From Candidatus Omnitrophota bacterium (GTDB lineage: Bacteria > Omnitrophota > Gorgyraeia > Tantalellales > Tantalellaceae), in NCBI GenBank assembly GCA_013204685.1, contig JABMSC010000138.1, forward strand, positions 1-6,102: 6,102 nucleotides of DNA, read 5' to 3'. The notes under the pieces were generated by a model. It did not search any database. It saw nothing but the letters and a program-made list of their open reading frames with translations, and was not told the origin of the DNA. Position numbers and translations under genes: made by a program. This document shows, piece after piece, positions 1 to 6,102 of the stretch (positions are counted from its first letter, which is position 1; each line of letters begins with the position of its first letter).

Positions 1-1
1 A

Positions 2-1069
2 CTTGAGGGTGAGGTGGATCGGTGGCTTGGGGAGAGCGAGAGACTTCAGGAGGAGTATGGCAAGGCGGAGAGGGAACGGAATGATCTGCAACTTGAATTG
101 AAGTCGCTGAAAGTTTTGCAAGAAACCAGAGGAAACGGTGTCTTCCGGTTTTTGGGAAAGCTTGGTTTCAAACATGTAAGGGAAATAAATGGGCCTGGAG
201 TGGATTGTTCGAGAAGCGTCCTGCGGTCAAAAGTGAAAGGCAAACCCCTCGTATCTTTTAAGAAGGGAATCGATTCTTTCAATGAGTCCCAATTAAATAA
301 GGAGAACTTAGACAGTATTCGAGCTTTTAACCACAATATGGTAGATCAGCTTAATGATATTCTTCCTTTGACAGGATGCTTGTTGTTGGATATTGGCGCT
401 TCACCGCATGGCTATGCTATGGAAAGGGCCTTAGAACAGAACGTTAATTTGTACATCGGCATCGGTCTTGACATAGCAATGCAAGAATACGTTTTGGGGA
501 AAAGAGATAATGTGGGAATGCTCCTCAACATGGATGCAACGTCTTTGAAATTCCCCGATGCGATTTTTGACGTTGTTTTTTCCATCAGCGTTTTTGAACA
601 CGTATCGGATGTTTCGTCTGTTTTAGCTGAGATGTATCGTGTATTGAAACCTGGTGGGTGTGCATTAATTTCATTCGAGCCTGTTTGGAATTGTTCTTAT
701 GGACACCACTTGCACCATTTCCCCTCATGCTCTGGATTAATACCACCTTGGGCCCATCTGACATGGGCACCTGAGAAGATGCGAGAGCACTTATTCGATA
801 GGTGGCCTAAAGATGCACCCTTGAGCGTGGAAGAGGCGGTGGCGTGGATATACTTCGGCAATTCGATTAACCGGGTGAATATCCGGGAATTTGAAGAATT
901 GATCGACAAATCTCCCCTGAAAGTATCCTGGAAAGTCGATCTGCGAGAGGATAAGAAGAGCTTTGACCCTTTAACCATTGAGCAGACTTCCGTTGAGACA
1001 GGACTAACAGCAGATGAACTTACTACGAAGGGTTTGTCGTTGCTAATGAGCAAGGGTTCTATGAAATGA
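2..1069 (+). CDS. SAM-dependent methyltransferase with N-terminal coiled coil (5' partial)
   Basis: Probably methylates a sugar of a surface polysaccharide in the cytoplasm; the acceptor is unknown. The frame is open to the left edge. A GTG at 14 is possible, but the codons before it (L-E-G-E) continue the same charged helix and no well-spaced ribosome site is visible, so I treat the gene as cut off. Residues are numbered from that GTG. Residues 2-35 are a Glu/Arg/Leu-rich coiled coil, followed by a basic amphipathic stretch (VFRFLGKLGFKH, 43-54). The Rossmann fold starts near 121 with motif I LLLDIGASPHG (123-133), where SPH departs from the common GxGxG. GLDIA (151-155) follows, then FDVVFSISVFEHV (185-197) and LKPGG (211-215), typical of the Methyltransf_11 group. 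GHHLHHF (230-236) and IPPWAHL (243-249) are late motifs seen in related polysaccharide-locus methyltransferases (from memory). The stop overlaps the next gene. Family call is firm; substrate is not. Confidence 0.88.
   Translation, partial: LEGEVDRWLGESERLQEEYGKAERERNDLQLELKSLKVLQETRGNGVFRFLGKLGFKHVREINGPGVDCSRSVLRSKVKGKPLVSFKKGIDSFNESQLNKENLDSIRAFNHNMVDQLNDILPLTGCLLLDIGASPHGYAMERALEQNVNLYIGIGLDIAMQEYVLGKRDNVGMLLNMDATSLKFPDAIFDVVFSISVFEHVSDVSSVLAEMYRVLKPGGCALISFEPVWNCSYGHHLHHFPSCSGLIPPWAHLTWAPEKMREHLFDRWPKDAPLSVEEAVAWIYFGNSINRVNIREFEELIDKSPLKVSWKVDLREDKKSFDPLTIEQTSVETGLTADELTTKGLSLLMSKGSMK
1052..1069 (+). promoter_or_regulatory. Weak ribosome site and ATGA start-stop overlap
   Basis: The methyltransferase stop TGA (1067-1069) overlaps the glycosyltransferase ATG (1066-1068) in an ATGA arrangement. 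Upstream there is only a short purine run, AAGGG (1052-1056), nine bases from the ATG. This suggests translational coupling: ribosomes ending on the first gene restart on the second, which would keep the two products in a fixed ratio. The overlap is seen directly; the coupling is inferred. Confidence 0.55.
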
Positions 1070-3534
1070 AATCAGATAGCTTCAAAATTCTTATTCTTAA
1101 CGGAGATTTGCCTGTCTTTCCCGGGTGGGGAGGAATAGAATTCCTGCACACTACAGCCCTTGCCCGAATGGCCAAAAAGCTAGGTTTAGTCTCGCTGGTG
1201 CATACAAGGGAACAAAGCGGGAAAAAGCAACTTTTGGCCGACGCAGGCGTATCTTTATACCTGTGGGAGAACCCACACCTGGATCAAACCTCTCAGGTCA
1301 ACGGCAGCAGACCAACTGTGTTTCGACGAACCGCAAAAGCCCTATATAATATTGCGCGTGCCTGGCCCCCAAGGCCGCATGATACCTTGATTCAAGACTT
1401 TCAGTTTTGCACCCTCGCTGGTCCAATACTTCAAGCGCTAAACGAAGTGACCTGGGATGCTCTGGTTGTTGTGCAGAGCAATTGTGCCTACTGGATGGAT
1501 CAATTGCCCTCCTTTCCAGTGAGGGTATTGGTGATGCATGATGTGCGGGCTTTAGTCCATAAACGCCGTGCGCAGGTAGCGAATTCATTCATTGAGAGAG
1601 TAGCCTCTCTGCTTCAGGCGCAACTTTACCGACGATTTGAACATGCCTACTCGCGCAAATACGATTTGATTATAACCGTGTCTTCAACCGATGAGGCGTG
1701 GGTTCGAAAATACTACCAACCGCAACGCGTGGTGACTATTCCAATCCCTATTGACACCACTTACTTTACCCCAATGCCTGATGAACCTGTAGCCAAATCC
1801 CGAATTCTGTTTACCGGAATGATGAATCATCCTCCTAATGTGGATGCTGCTTGTTTTTTTGCCAGGGATGTTTTTCCTCAAATACAGGCATCCATTCCCG
1901 AAGCTCAATTCTGGATTGTTGGAAGAGATCCTACATCCGAGGTCAAGGACCTCGCTACACTCCCCGGTGTAGTGGTTACAGGGCTTGTGCCCGACATTAG
2001 ACCCTATAAAGCTCGAACACAGGTTGAGGTAGTGCCTTTGAGATTTGGAGCTGGGATGCGCCAAAAAATTTTAGAGGCATGGTCAATGGAAAAATGCGTG
2101 GTTTCCACAGAGATTGGTGCGGAGGGCTTAGATTATCAGGATGGGGTTAACATCCTGATCGCCAATGATGCGAAAACCATGGCTGACAACGTGATCAAGG
2201 CCCTCAAAAACCCGACTTTGTCGGAACGTATCGGCAGGCATGGACACGATTTGGTCGTCAATCAGCATCGTCCGAGTGAGCTTTCAAGAAAATACCATGA
2301 AGCGATTGTTTCTGTAGTAAAGGAAAAGGCTGGCCATATCCATACGCTAATTGATTTGCGTTGGATGGTGCCAGGCGTAGCCGGGGGAATAGAAAATATG
2401 TCCCGTTCATTTATTAATGAGCTATTTGAACAGGATTCGTTTAATCATTACAGTTTGTTAGTTCCATCTTTGACAAAGTATGATTTTGACTTGCGGAGGA
2501 ATCCTAATATCAACGTTATTGTTGCTGACGGACCGGGGTATTACGGCAAATTTTTGTGGTGGCGTGGCAAGCAACTGATACATAAGGGCCTCAAATTGAA
2601 TTATTGGCGCTCTCCTGAAGTTGAAATGCTGCGGCGCGGAAGGGATTTGAACGCAGATTGTGTCCTTTCTTTGTCAGGCTACATCTATCCGGATATGCTG
2701 AGTATGCGGAACGTAGTTGTCGTTCCAGATCTGCAGCATGAATACCATCCCGAGTTTTTTTCCGCAGATGTGTTGGAGGAACGTACACGGATTTTCAGCC
2801 ACTCAATTACTCAAGCAGATCATCTTATAGCTATTTCTGAATATACGCGCCAAACGATCATCGAGCGGTTCAAGATTGATCCTGACCGGATCAAAACGAT
2901 CCATTTAGCAGCAGATCCGATTTTCTATAAGGAGAACAGGACTTCTGGGAACAAAGAACTGATTTTAAAGAAATATAACCTACCTGATAAAGGATACCTG
3001 TTTTTCCCGAGTAACACCTGGCCGCATAAAAATCATAAGGGGGCTATTGAGGCCCTGAATATCCTAAACCGGGAATACGGCCACGATTTGCTGCTGGTTT
3101 GCACCGGTAGTGGTAAAGAAGCTGAGAAGGATTTACAACAGCTTGTTCGAAAATTGGGCCTTGAAGAACGGGTTAGATTTCTTGGATATTGCCCTTCTAA
3201 GGATATGTTCGCTTTATATGAAGGCGCTGCTTTACTTATTTATCCCTCGTTTTTCGAGGGATTCGGGATTCCGCTGCTGGAGGCAATGTGGTGCGACTGC
3301 CCGATAGTATGCAGCAACTTAACCTGTCTTCCGGAGATAGCAGGTGACGCGGCGCTGCTTGTGGATCCTCATTCGTCTGATGATTTAGCTGCGTCCGTGG
3401 ATAGAGTCCTTACAGACGAGGATCTACGTTCGGAGCTCATAGAAAGGGGACGTGCACGTGCGCTGCAATTCTCTTGGTCGAGGTTCACATCTGAAATAAT
3501 ACGGCTTCTATATCAGATTCGTAGCATGAATTAG
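1066..3534 (+). CDS. Double-domain GT4-GT4 glycosyltransferase
   Basis: An 822-residue protein with two complete GT-B glycosyltransferases in tandem; single GT4 enzymes are usually 350-420 residues. It should transfer two sugars from nucleotide donors onto a growing glycan at the inner membrane face. No signal peptide or membrane helix is visible. Half one is about 1-420: an N-terminal glycine-rich acceptor loop GWGGIEF (20-26), VMHDV (156-160), the C-domain start RILFTGMMNHPPN (246-258), then GAGMRQKILEAWS (328-340) and GAEGL (351-355). It resembles the TIGR03087-like GT4 branch; Ala329 stands where the first Glu of EX7E would be. Half two is about 424-822: GVAGGIEN (437-444), ISEYT (590-594), FFPSNTWPHKNH (646-657), a canonical EX7E in FFEGFGIPLLEAM (Glu731, Glu739) and LPEIAGDAALLVDP (755-768). 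The join near 420-424 has almost no linker. The ATG overlaps the upstream stop. The fold is certain; linkage and sugars cannot be read from the sequence. Confidence 0.93.
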   Translation: MKSDSFKILILNGDLPVFPGWGGIEFLHTTALARMAKKLGLVSLVHTREQSGKKQLLADAGVSLYLWENPHLDQTSQVNGSRPTVFRRTAKALYNIARAWPPRPHDTLIQDFQFCTLAGPILQALNEVTWDALVVVQSNCAYWMDQLPSFPVRVLVMHDVRALVHKRRAQVANSFIERVASLLQAQLYRRFEHAYSRKYDLIITVSSTDEAWVRKYYQPQRVVTIPIPIDTTYFTPMPDEPVAKSRILFTGMMNHPPNVDAACFFARDVFPQIQASIPEAQFWIVGRDPTSEVKDLATLPGVVVTGLVPDIRPYKARTQVEVVPLRFGAGMRQKILEAWSMEKCVVSTEIGAEGLDYQDGVNILIANDAKTMADNVIKALKNPTLSERIGRHGHDLVVNQHRPSELSRKYHEAIVSVVKEKAGHIHTLIDLRWMVPGVAGGIENMSRSFINELFEQDSFNHYSLLVPSLTKYDFDLRRNPNINVIVADGPGYYGKFLWWRGKQLIHKGLKLNYWRSPEVEMLRRGRDLNADCVLSLSGYIYPDMLSMRNVVVVPDLQHEYHPEFFSADVLEERTRIFSHSITQADHLIAISEYTRQTIIERFKIDPDRIKTIHLAADPIFYKENRTSGNKELILKKYNLPDKGYLFFPSNTWPHKNHKGAIEALNILNREYGHDLLLVCTGSGKEAEKDLQQLVRKLGLEERVRFLGYCPSKDMFALYEGAALLIYPSFFEGFGIPLLEAMWCDCPIVCSNLTCLPEIAGDAALLVDPHSSDDLAASVDRVLTDEDLRSELIERGRARALQFSWSRFTSEIIRLLYQIRSMN

Positions 3535-3538
3535 TCTC

Positions 3539-3559
3539 GAGGAGGTATTAAAGAACTTG
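3539..3559 (+). promoter_or_regulatory. Strong Shine-Dalgarno deciding a TTG start
   Basis: GAGGAGGT at 3539-3546 is nearly ideal and lies ten bases before TTG at 3557. The nearby ATG at 3565 is out of frame and reaches a stop after 11 codons. The frame opened by the TTG begins directly with the GT2 signature, and no ATG or GTG lies upstream in frame after the preceding gene. The TTG is therefore the best start. Confidence 0.75.
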
Positions 3560-4906
3560 GAAAAATGGCCACGTATTTCAATTATTACGCCATCCTATAA
3601 TCAGGACATGTTTATTGGAGAGACAATTGAAAGCGTTTTGACACAGAATTATCCTAACCTTGAGCATATTATAGTAGATGGTGATTCGAAAGACCAGACG
3701 CTTCAGGTTTTAAAGGCCTACCGTCACCTGAAGATTATTTCAGAGCCAGACAATGGGCAGGCCGAAGCGATCAATAAGGGATTCCGAATGGCGACCGGCA
3801 AGATTTACGGATACCTCAATTCTGACGATACATTGCTACCTAATGCCTTGCACAGGGTTGCGCAGGAGATTGATTCTGAACAGGGAAGGCATATTGTCAT
3901 GGGCCGGTGTCGATTTGTGGACGAAAAGGGTCGATATTTAGGCATAGAACATCCGAGCCACTTTGAAAGTCACTTCAGTGTGTTGAAAGTGTGGAAAGGA
4001 CACCTGATTCCTCAACCCTCCGTGTTTTGGACTAAGGAGGTATGGAAAAAGTGCGGCGGAATTGACGAGGATTTGAAGAGCGATTGGATCGATTATGATT
4101 TGTTTTGTCGTTTTTCAAAAAAATACAATTTTCATTATATAGATCAGGTATTGGCTACCTATCGACTGCACAAACATTCAAAAAGCGAAAAATCTTCTAT
4201 TGGGGATAGGCTTGAAGAAGCAATAAGGATAAGCAAACGGTATTGGGGTCTGCCTATTTTCCCGCAGTTCTGGCTGTTGACTGTGTCTCTGGGCTGGTAT
4301 CGTTTCAACCGCGTCGGCCGATCGCGGAGTCTATTTTCCGAGGCTAAAGAAGCATGGCGTCATAGAAAGTGGCTGCGTGCAGTAATGTATGCTGCTCCGG
4401 CAGGAATGCTCGCGCCGGAGGTCGCCTTTTATGTGGCAGTGTACCCTTTTTTGAAAGACCGGACAAAATGGTTGCTGAAGAAAGGCCTTGCCCACTTGGG
4501 TCGGAGAAGAAAGATTCATCCTCAGACCGCGGTATATCTCGACCACACAGACCCTTGGGACGACAACCGCATTGGACCACGCCTGTTAATTTCGAGGAAC
4601 GTGGCACAAGACTCAAAAACCCTTTTGGTAAAAGGAAATGCAGATCTAACTTATATAAATGAGCCCCTTTTTCTAATAGTCCTTGTTAATGGACAGGAAA
4701 TCGGTAAGTTCCAACTGAAAGAGAACGGGAATTTTGTATCGCACTTAGCTTTGCCAAAGGGAATATCACCTGGTTTGACAGACGTAGAGATAAGAGCTAC
4801 CTCGTGGTATGTACCCCATCATTTCCGGAAAAACGGTGACTTACGGCCTCTTTCTTGGCTTATGGAGCAGGTTGGCTTTGTTTCAGATAAGGAGTCAGGT
4901 GGTTGA
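3557..4906 (+). CDS. GT2 family glycosyltransferase with C-terminal beta-rich extension
   Basis: A GT-A inverting-type glycosyltransferase, 449 residues, starting with TTG. It would add one sugar from a nucleotide donor to a polysaccharide intermediate in the cytoplasm. ISIITPSYNQ (7-16) is the classic GT2 N-terminal strand and loop. IVDGDSKDQT (39-48) and EPDNGQAEAINKG (63-75) bind the nucleotide sugar, and the metal-binding DXD equivalent is NSDD (88-91). QPSVFW (153-158) and DYDLFCRF (179-186) are the acceptor-side and catalytic-base region seen in WcaA-like enzymes. The catalytic part ends near 230. Residues 235-300 are aromatic and helical, perhaps membrane-associating. Residues about 325-445 look like a separate beta-sandwich: DPWDDNRIGPR (332-342), alternating hydrophobic strands, then FRKNGDLRPLSWLMEQVGFV (423-442). 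I recall similar appended domains on other polysaccharide glycosyltransferases; function unknown. It sits 22 bases after the GT4 gene, probably in one transcript. Confidence 0.92.
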   Translation: MEKWPRISIITPSYNQDMFIGETIESVLTQNYPNLEHIIVDGDSKDQTLQVLKAYRHLKIISEPDNGQAEAINKGFRMATGKIYGYLNSDDTLLPNALHRVAQEIDSEQGRHIVMGRCRFVDEKGRYLGIEHPSHFESHFSVLKVWKGHLIPQPSVFWTKEVWKKCGGIDEDLKSDWIDYDLFCRFSKKYNFHYIDQVLATYRLHKHSKSEKSSIGDRLEEAIRISKRYWGLPIFPQFWLLTVSLGWYRFNRVGRSRSLFSEAKEAWRHRKWLRAVMYAAPAGMLAPEVAFYVAVYPFLKDRTKWLLKKGLAHLGRRRKIHPQTAVYLDHTDPWDDNRIGPRLLISRNVAQDSKTLLVKGNADLTYINEPLFLIVLVNGQEIGKFQLKENGNFVSHLALPKGISPGLTDVEIRATSWYVPHHFRKNGDLRPLSWLMEQVGFVSDKESGG

Positions 4907-5052
4907 TAGTCGCCCTTTCCTTTTTCTGTCAAGCAGGACAGAGATTAGGCATATATTTTGTCACGGTAAGCACATAATACCGGATAATTGCCTGTCATAC
5001 TAAAGGCACATTTTATTAAATTTAGGAGGGGTGCTCACATCAAGTATCAAAC
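4907..5052 (+). other. 146-base intergenic region with weak hairpins
   Basis: This is the only real gap in the window. It holds two short inverted repeats. CTGTC/GACAG (4926-4930 and 4937-4941, 6-base loop) extends by one T-A pair and has no T run after it. TGCCT/AGGCA (4989-4993 and 5004-5008, 10-base loop) is followed by CATTTTATT, a poor match to an intrinsic terminator. Either could pause or partly end transcription from the glycosyltransferase genes, but both stems are too short to call terminators. A promoter candidate and a Shine-Dalgarno site in the same gap are listed separately. No small gene is convincing here. Confidence 0.6.
4958..4988 (+). promoter_or_regulatory. Candidate sigma-70 promoter for the membrane enzyme gene
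   Basis: TTGTCA (4958-4963) matches the -35 consensus at five of six bases and GATAAT (4983-4988) matches the -10 consensus at five of six. The 19-base spacer is longer than the preferred 17. Transcription would start near 4995 and leave a leader of about 58 bases before the ATG at 5053. The region is AT-rich, so a chance match is quite possible. Confidence 0.3.
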
Positions 5053-5055
5053 ATG
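5024..5055 (+). promoter_or_regulatory. Strong Shine-Dalgarno unusually far from the start codon
   Basis: AGGAGG (5024-5029) is a perfect anti-16S match, but the first in-frame ATG of the downstream gene is at 5053, 23 bases after it instead of the usual 5-10. In-frame codons between them (TGC, TCA, CAT, CAA, GTA, TCA, AAC) include no start, and TAG at 5023-5025 closes the frame. GTG at 5031 is in another frame, only one base from the site, and stops after ten codons. No purine-rich run lies close to the ATG. Confidence 0.5.
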
Positions 5056-6102
5056 CTTATTAAGAGTCTGAAAAATAGGTTAGGTTTAAATAAGTCCGAA
5101 TTGCTATCAGTTTTGGCGCCAGGGATTCTAATCTCATCTATTATATTCCTTTTTGGCCCCTTTGTAATTTACTCAGGTAATATTTCAGAGTTCCAGGTTA
5201 GTCTTATTGATATTCTCAAGTATTATGCCATTCCGGGTCTAATCTTAGCAGTGTTTCTTCTCGTAATTGGCATGCTTCTTTCAAAGAAGTATCTGCCCAT
5301 ATATGTTTCTCTACTTTTCATGACGGCCATTTTGTTATGGATTCAAGGCAATTTTTTAGTATGGGAATATGGACTGTTAGACGGGCAGGATTTTGACTGG
5401 AGCGATAATGTGTGGCGCGGCTGGGTAGATGGTGCACTGTGGGTAGTGCTTCTAATCATAGCTTGTTTGTTTTACAAACAAATTTCTAAGGTAGCGGCAT
5501 TATCGAGTGCCGTTCTTATTTTTCTTCAAGTAGTATATTTAGTTTGTATGAGCTTTCAAAACTCGGGAATATGGACAGAGAAAGATGCACCTGTCCTACC
5601 CAGTTTGCCTCCCCAAGAAATATTTGAATTCTCTTCAATGCAGAACGTCATTCATGTCATTTTAGATGGCTTTCAGTCTGATATATTTAAGGACATTATC
5701 AGCGAAGAACCTGAGCATTACTATAAAAAACTGGAAGGATTTACCTTTTTTGAAGAGACTACCGGATCATTTCCCACAACATATTTCAGCATTCCCGCCA
5801 TTTTTAGCGGGAGAAACTACAAAAATGATATTCCAGTGCATAGATTTATGAATACTGTGTTTAAAGGTCTGACTATCCAGAATGTCCTATATGAAAATGG
5901 CTATGTGATAGATTTTGCACTCAGCGGAAAATATCCTATAGCCCGATATTCAAATAAATACATTATTCCTATGCCATATGGTGTAAAAATTCAGCAATAT
6001 GAGCAAGATAATGCGGCATTGATGCTGGACTTGGTATTATTTAGATATGCTCCCCATTTCATGAAAAAACTAATATATAATGACCAGTTATGGTTATTTC
6101 AG
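5053..6102 (+). CDS. Membrane-anchored sulfatase/phosphotransferase-like enzyme (3' partial)
   Basis: Open from ATG 5053 to the last base without a stop, giving 350 residues of a longer protein. Five hydrophobic segments, about 18-40, 54-76, 80-101, 127-141 and 147-167, form a membrane domain. A soluble domain follows and starts with NVIHVILDGFQSD (198-210), the first strand of the alkaline phosphatase superfamily, with Asp205 as a likely metal ligand. FPTTYFSIPAIFSGR (240-254) matches the nucleophile loop. By its distance from the GR pair, Thr243 takes the place of the formylglycine Cys/Ser of true sulfatases, as in LtaS- and EptA-type transferases that use Thr. The catalytic domain would face outside and add or remove a phospho-alcohol or sulfate group on the glycan. 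The loop at 96-130 holds six Trp and a GLLDGQDFDW stretch (107-116). The rest of the metal site lies beyond the window. The gene is more AT-rich than its neighbours. Superfamily call is good; exact reaction is open. Confidence 0.82.
   Translation, partial: MLIKSLKNRLGLNKSELLSVLAPGILISSIIFLFGPFVIYSGNISEFQVSLIDILKYYAIPGLILAVFLLVIGMLLSKKYLPIYVSLLFMTAILLWIQGNFLVWEYGLLDGQDFDWSDNVWRGWVDGALWVVLLIIACLFYKQISKVAALSSAVLIFLQVVYLVCMSFQNSGIWTEKDAPVLPSLPPQEIFEFSSMQNVIHVILDGFQSDIFKDIISEEPEHYYKKLEGFTFFEETTGSFPTTYFSIPAIFSGRNYKNDIPVHRFMNTVFKGLTIQNVLYENGYVIDFALSGKYPIARYSNKYIIPMPYGVKIQQYEQDNAALMLDLVLFRYAPHFMKKLIYNDQLWLFQ

Noticed and set aside
697..1053. 118-codon minus-strand frame opposite the methyltransferase
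   Set aside because: Composition and lack of motifs mark it as antisense to a clear methyltransferase gene.
1938..1954. Inverted repeat CGAGGTC-AAG-GACCTCG
   Set aside because: A 7-bp stem inside coding sequence; such repeats are expected by chance in 6 kb, and no T run follows.
3450..3459. Ten-base palindrome ACGTGCACGT
   Set aside because: It falls on Arg-Ala codons inside the glycosyltransferase gene, with no second copy or regulatory context.
4369..4662. Overlapping frames on both strands inside the GT2 gene
   Set aside because: They are by-products of the GT2 coding frame; the translations show no family motifs.
4809..5003. 64-codon + frame across the end of the GT2 gene and the intergenic gap
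   Set aside because: It overlaps the well-supported GT2 C-terminal domain in another frame, has no ribosome site and no recognisable motif.
4926..5017. Intrinsic terminator after the GT2 gene
   Set aside because: Both stems are only 5-6 bp, one with a 10-base loop, and T runs are absent or broken; reported only as weak hairpins.
5793..5812. Inverted repeat TCCCGC / GCGGGA with an 8-base T-rich loop
   Set aside because: It lies inside the coding region of the conserved nucleophile loop and the frame continues through it; not a terminator.

Overview
This is a bacterial polysaccharide-assembly locus. All four genes lie on the + strand: a methyltransferase (5' end outside the window), a double-domain GT4 glycosyltransferase, a GT2 glycosyltransferase, and a membrane-anchored alkaline-phosphatase/sulfatase-superfamily enzyme (3' end outside the window). 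Tight gene packing, Shine-Dalgarno sites and a TTG start mark it as bacterial. The protein families occur in O-antigen, capsule and exopolysaccharide clusters of many phyla, so I cannot name the host. GC is intermediate by eye. It is about 50-55% in sampled stretches of the GT4 gene and falls to about 30-40% in most sampled stretches of the last gene, the usual patchwork of surface-polysaccharide loci.

Layout. Bases 2-1069 encode a class I SAM-dependent methyltransferase preceded by a charged coiled coil that runs off the left edge. The next gene (1066-3534) overlaps it by 4 bases (ATGA) and encodes two complete GT4-type glycosyltransferases in one 822-residue chain. After 22 bases with a strong ribosome site, 3557-4906 encodes a GT2 glycosyltransferase with a TTG start and a C-terminal beta-rich extension. 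A 146-base gap holds weak hairpins, a candidate promoter and a strong but distant Shine-Dalgarno site. It is followed by the partial membrane enzyme (5053 to the end), which is open in frame to the last base.

Working together (inference). The three or more glycosyltransferase domains would build a repeat unit or extend a chain on a lipid carrier in the cytoplasm. The coiled-coil methyltransferase would methylate a sugar, possibly the terminal one. The membrane enzyme would act outside the membrane, adding or removing a phospho- or sulfo-substituent. The first three genes look co-transcribed; the fourth may have its own promoter. No mobile element, CRISPR array, tRNA or rRNA was seen. I see no clear evidence of a wholly new system. 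The least ordinary points are the GT4-GT4 fusion, the coiled-coil methyltransferase, the extra C-terminal GT2 domain and the odd start region of the last gene.
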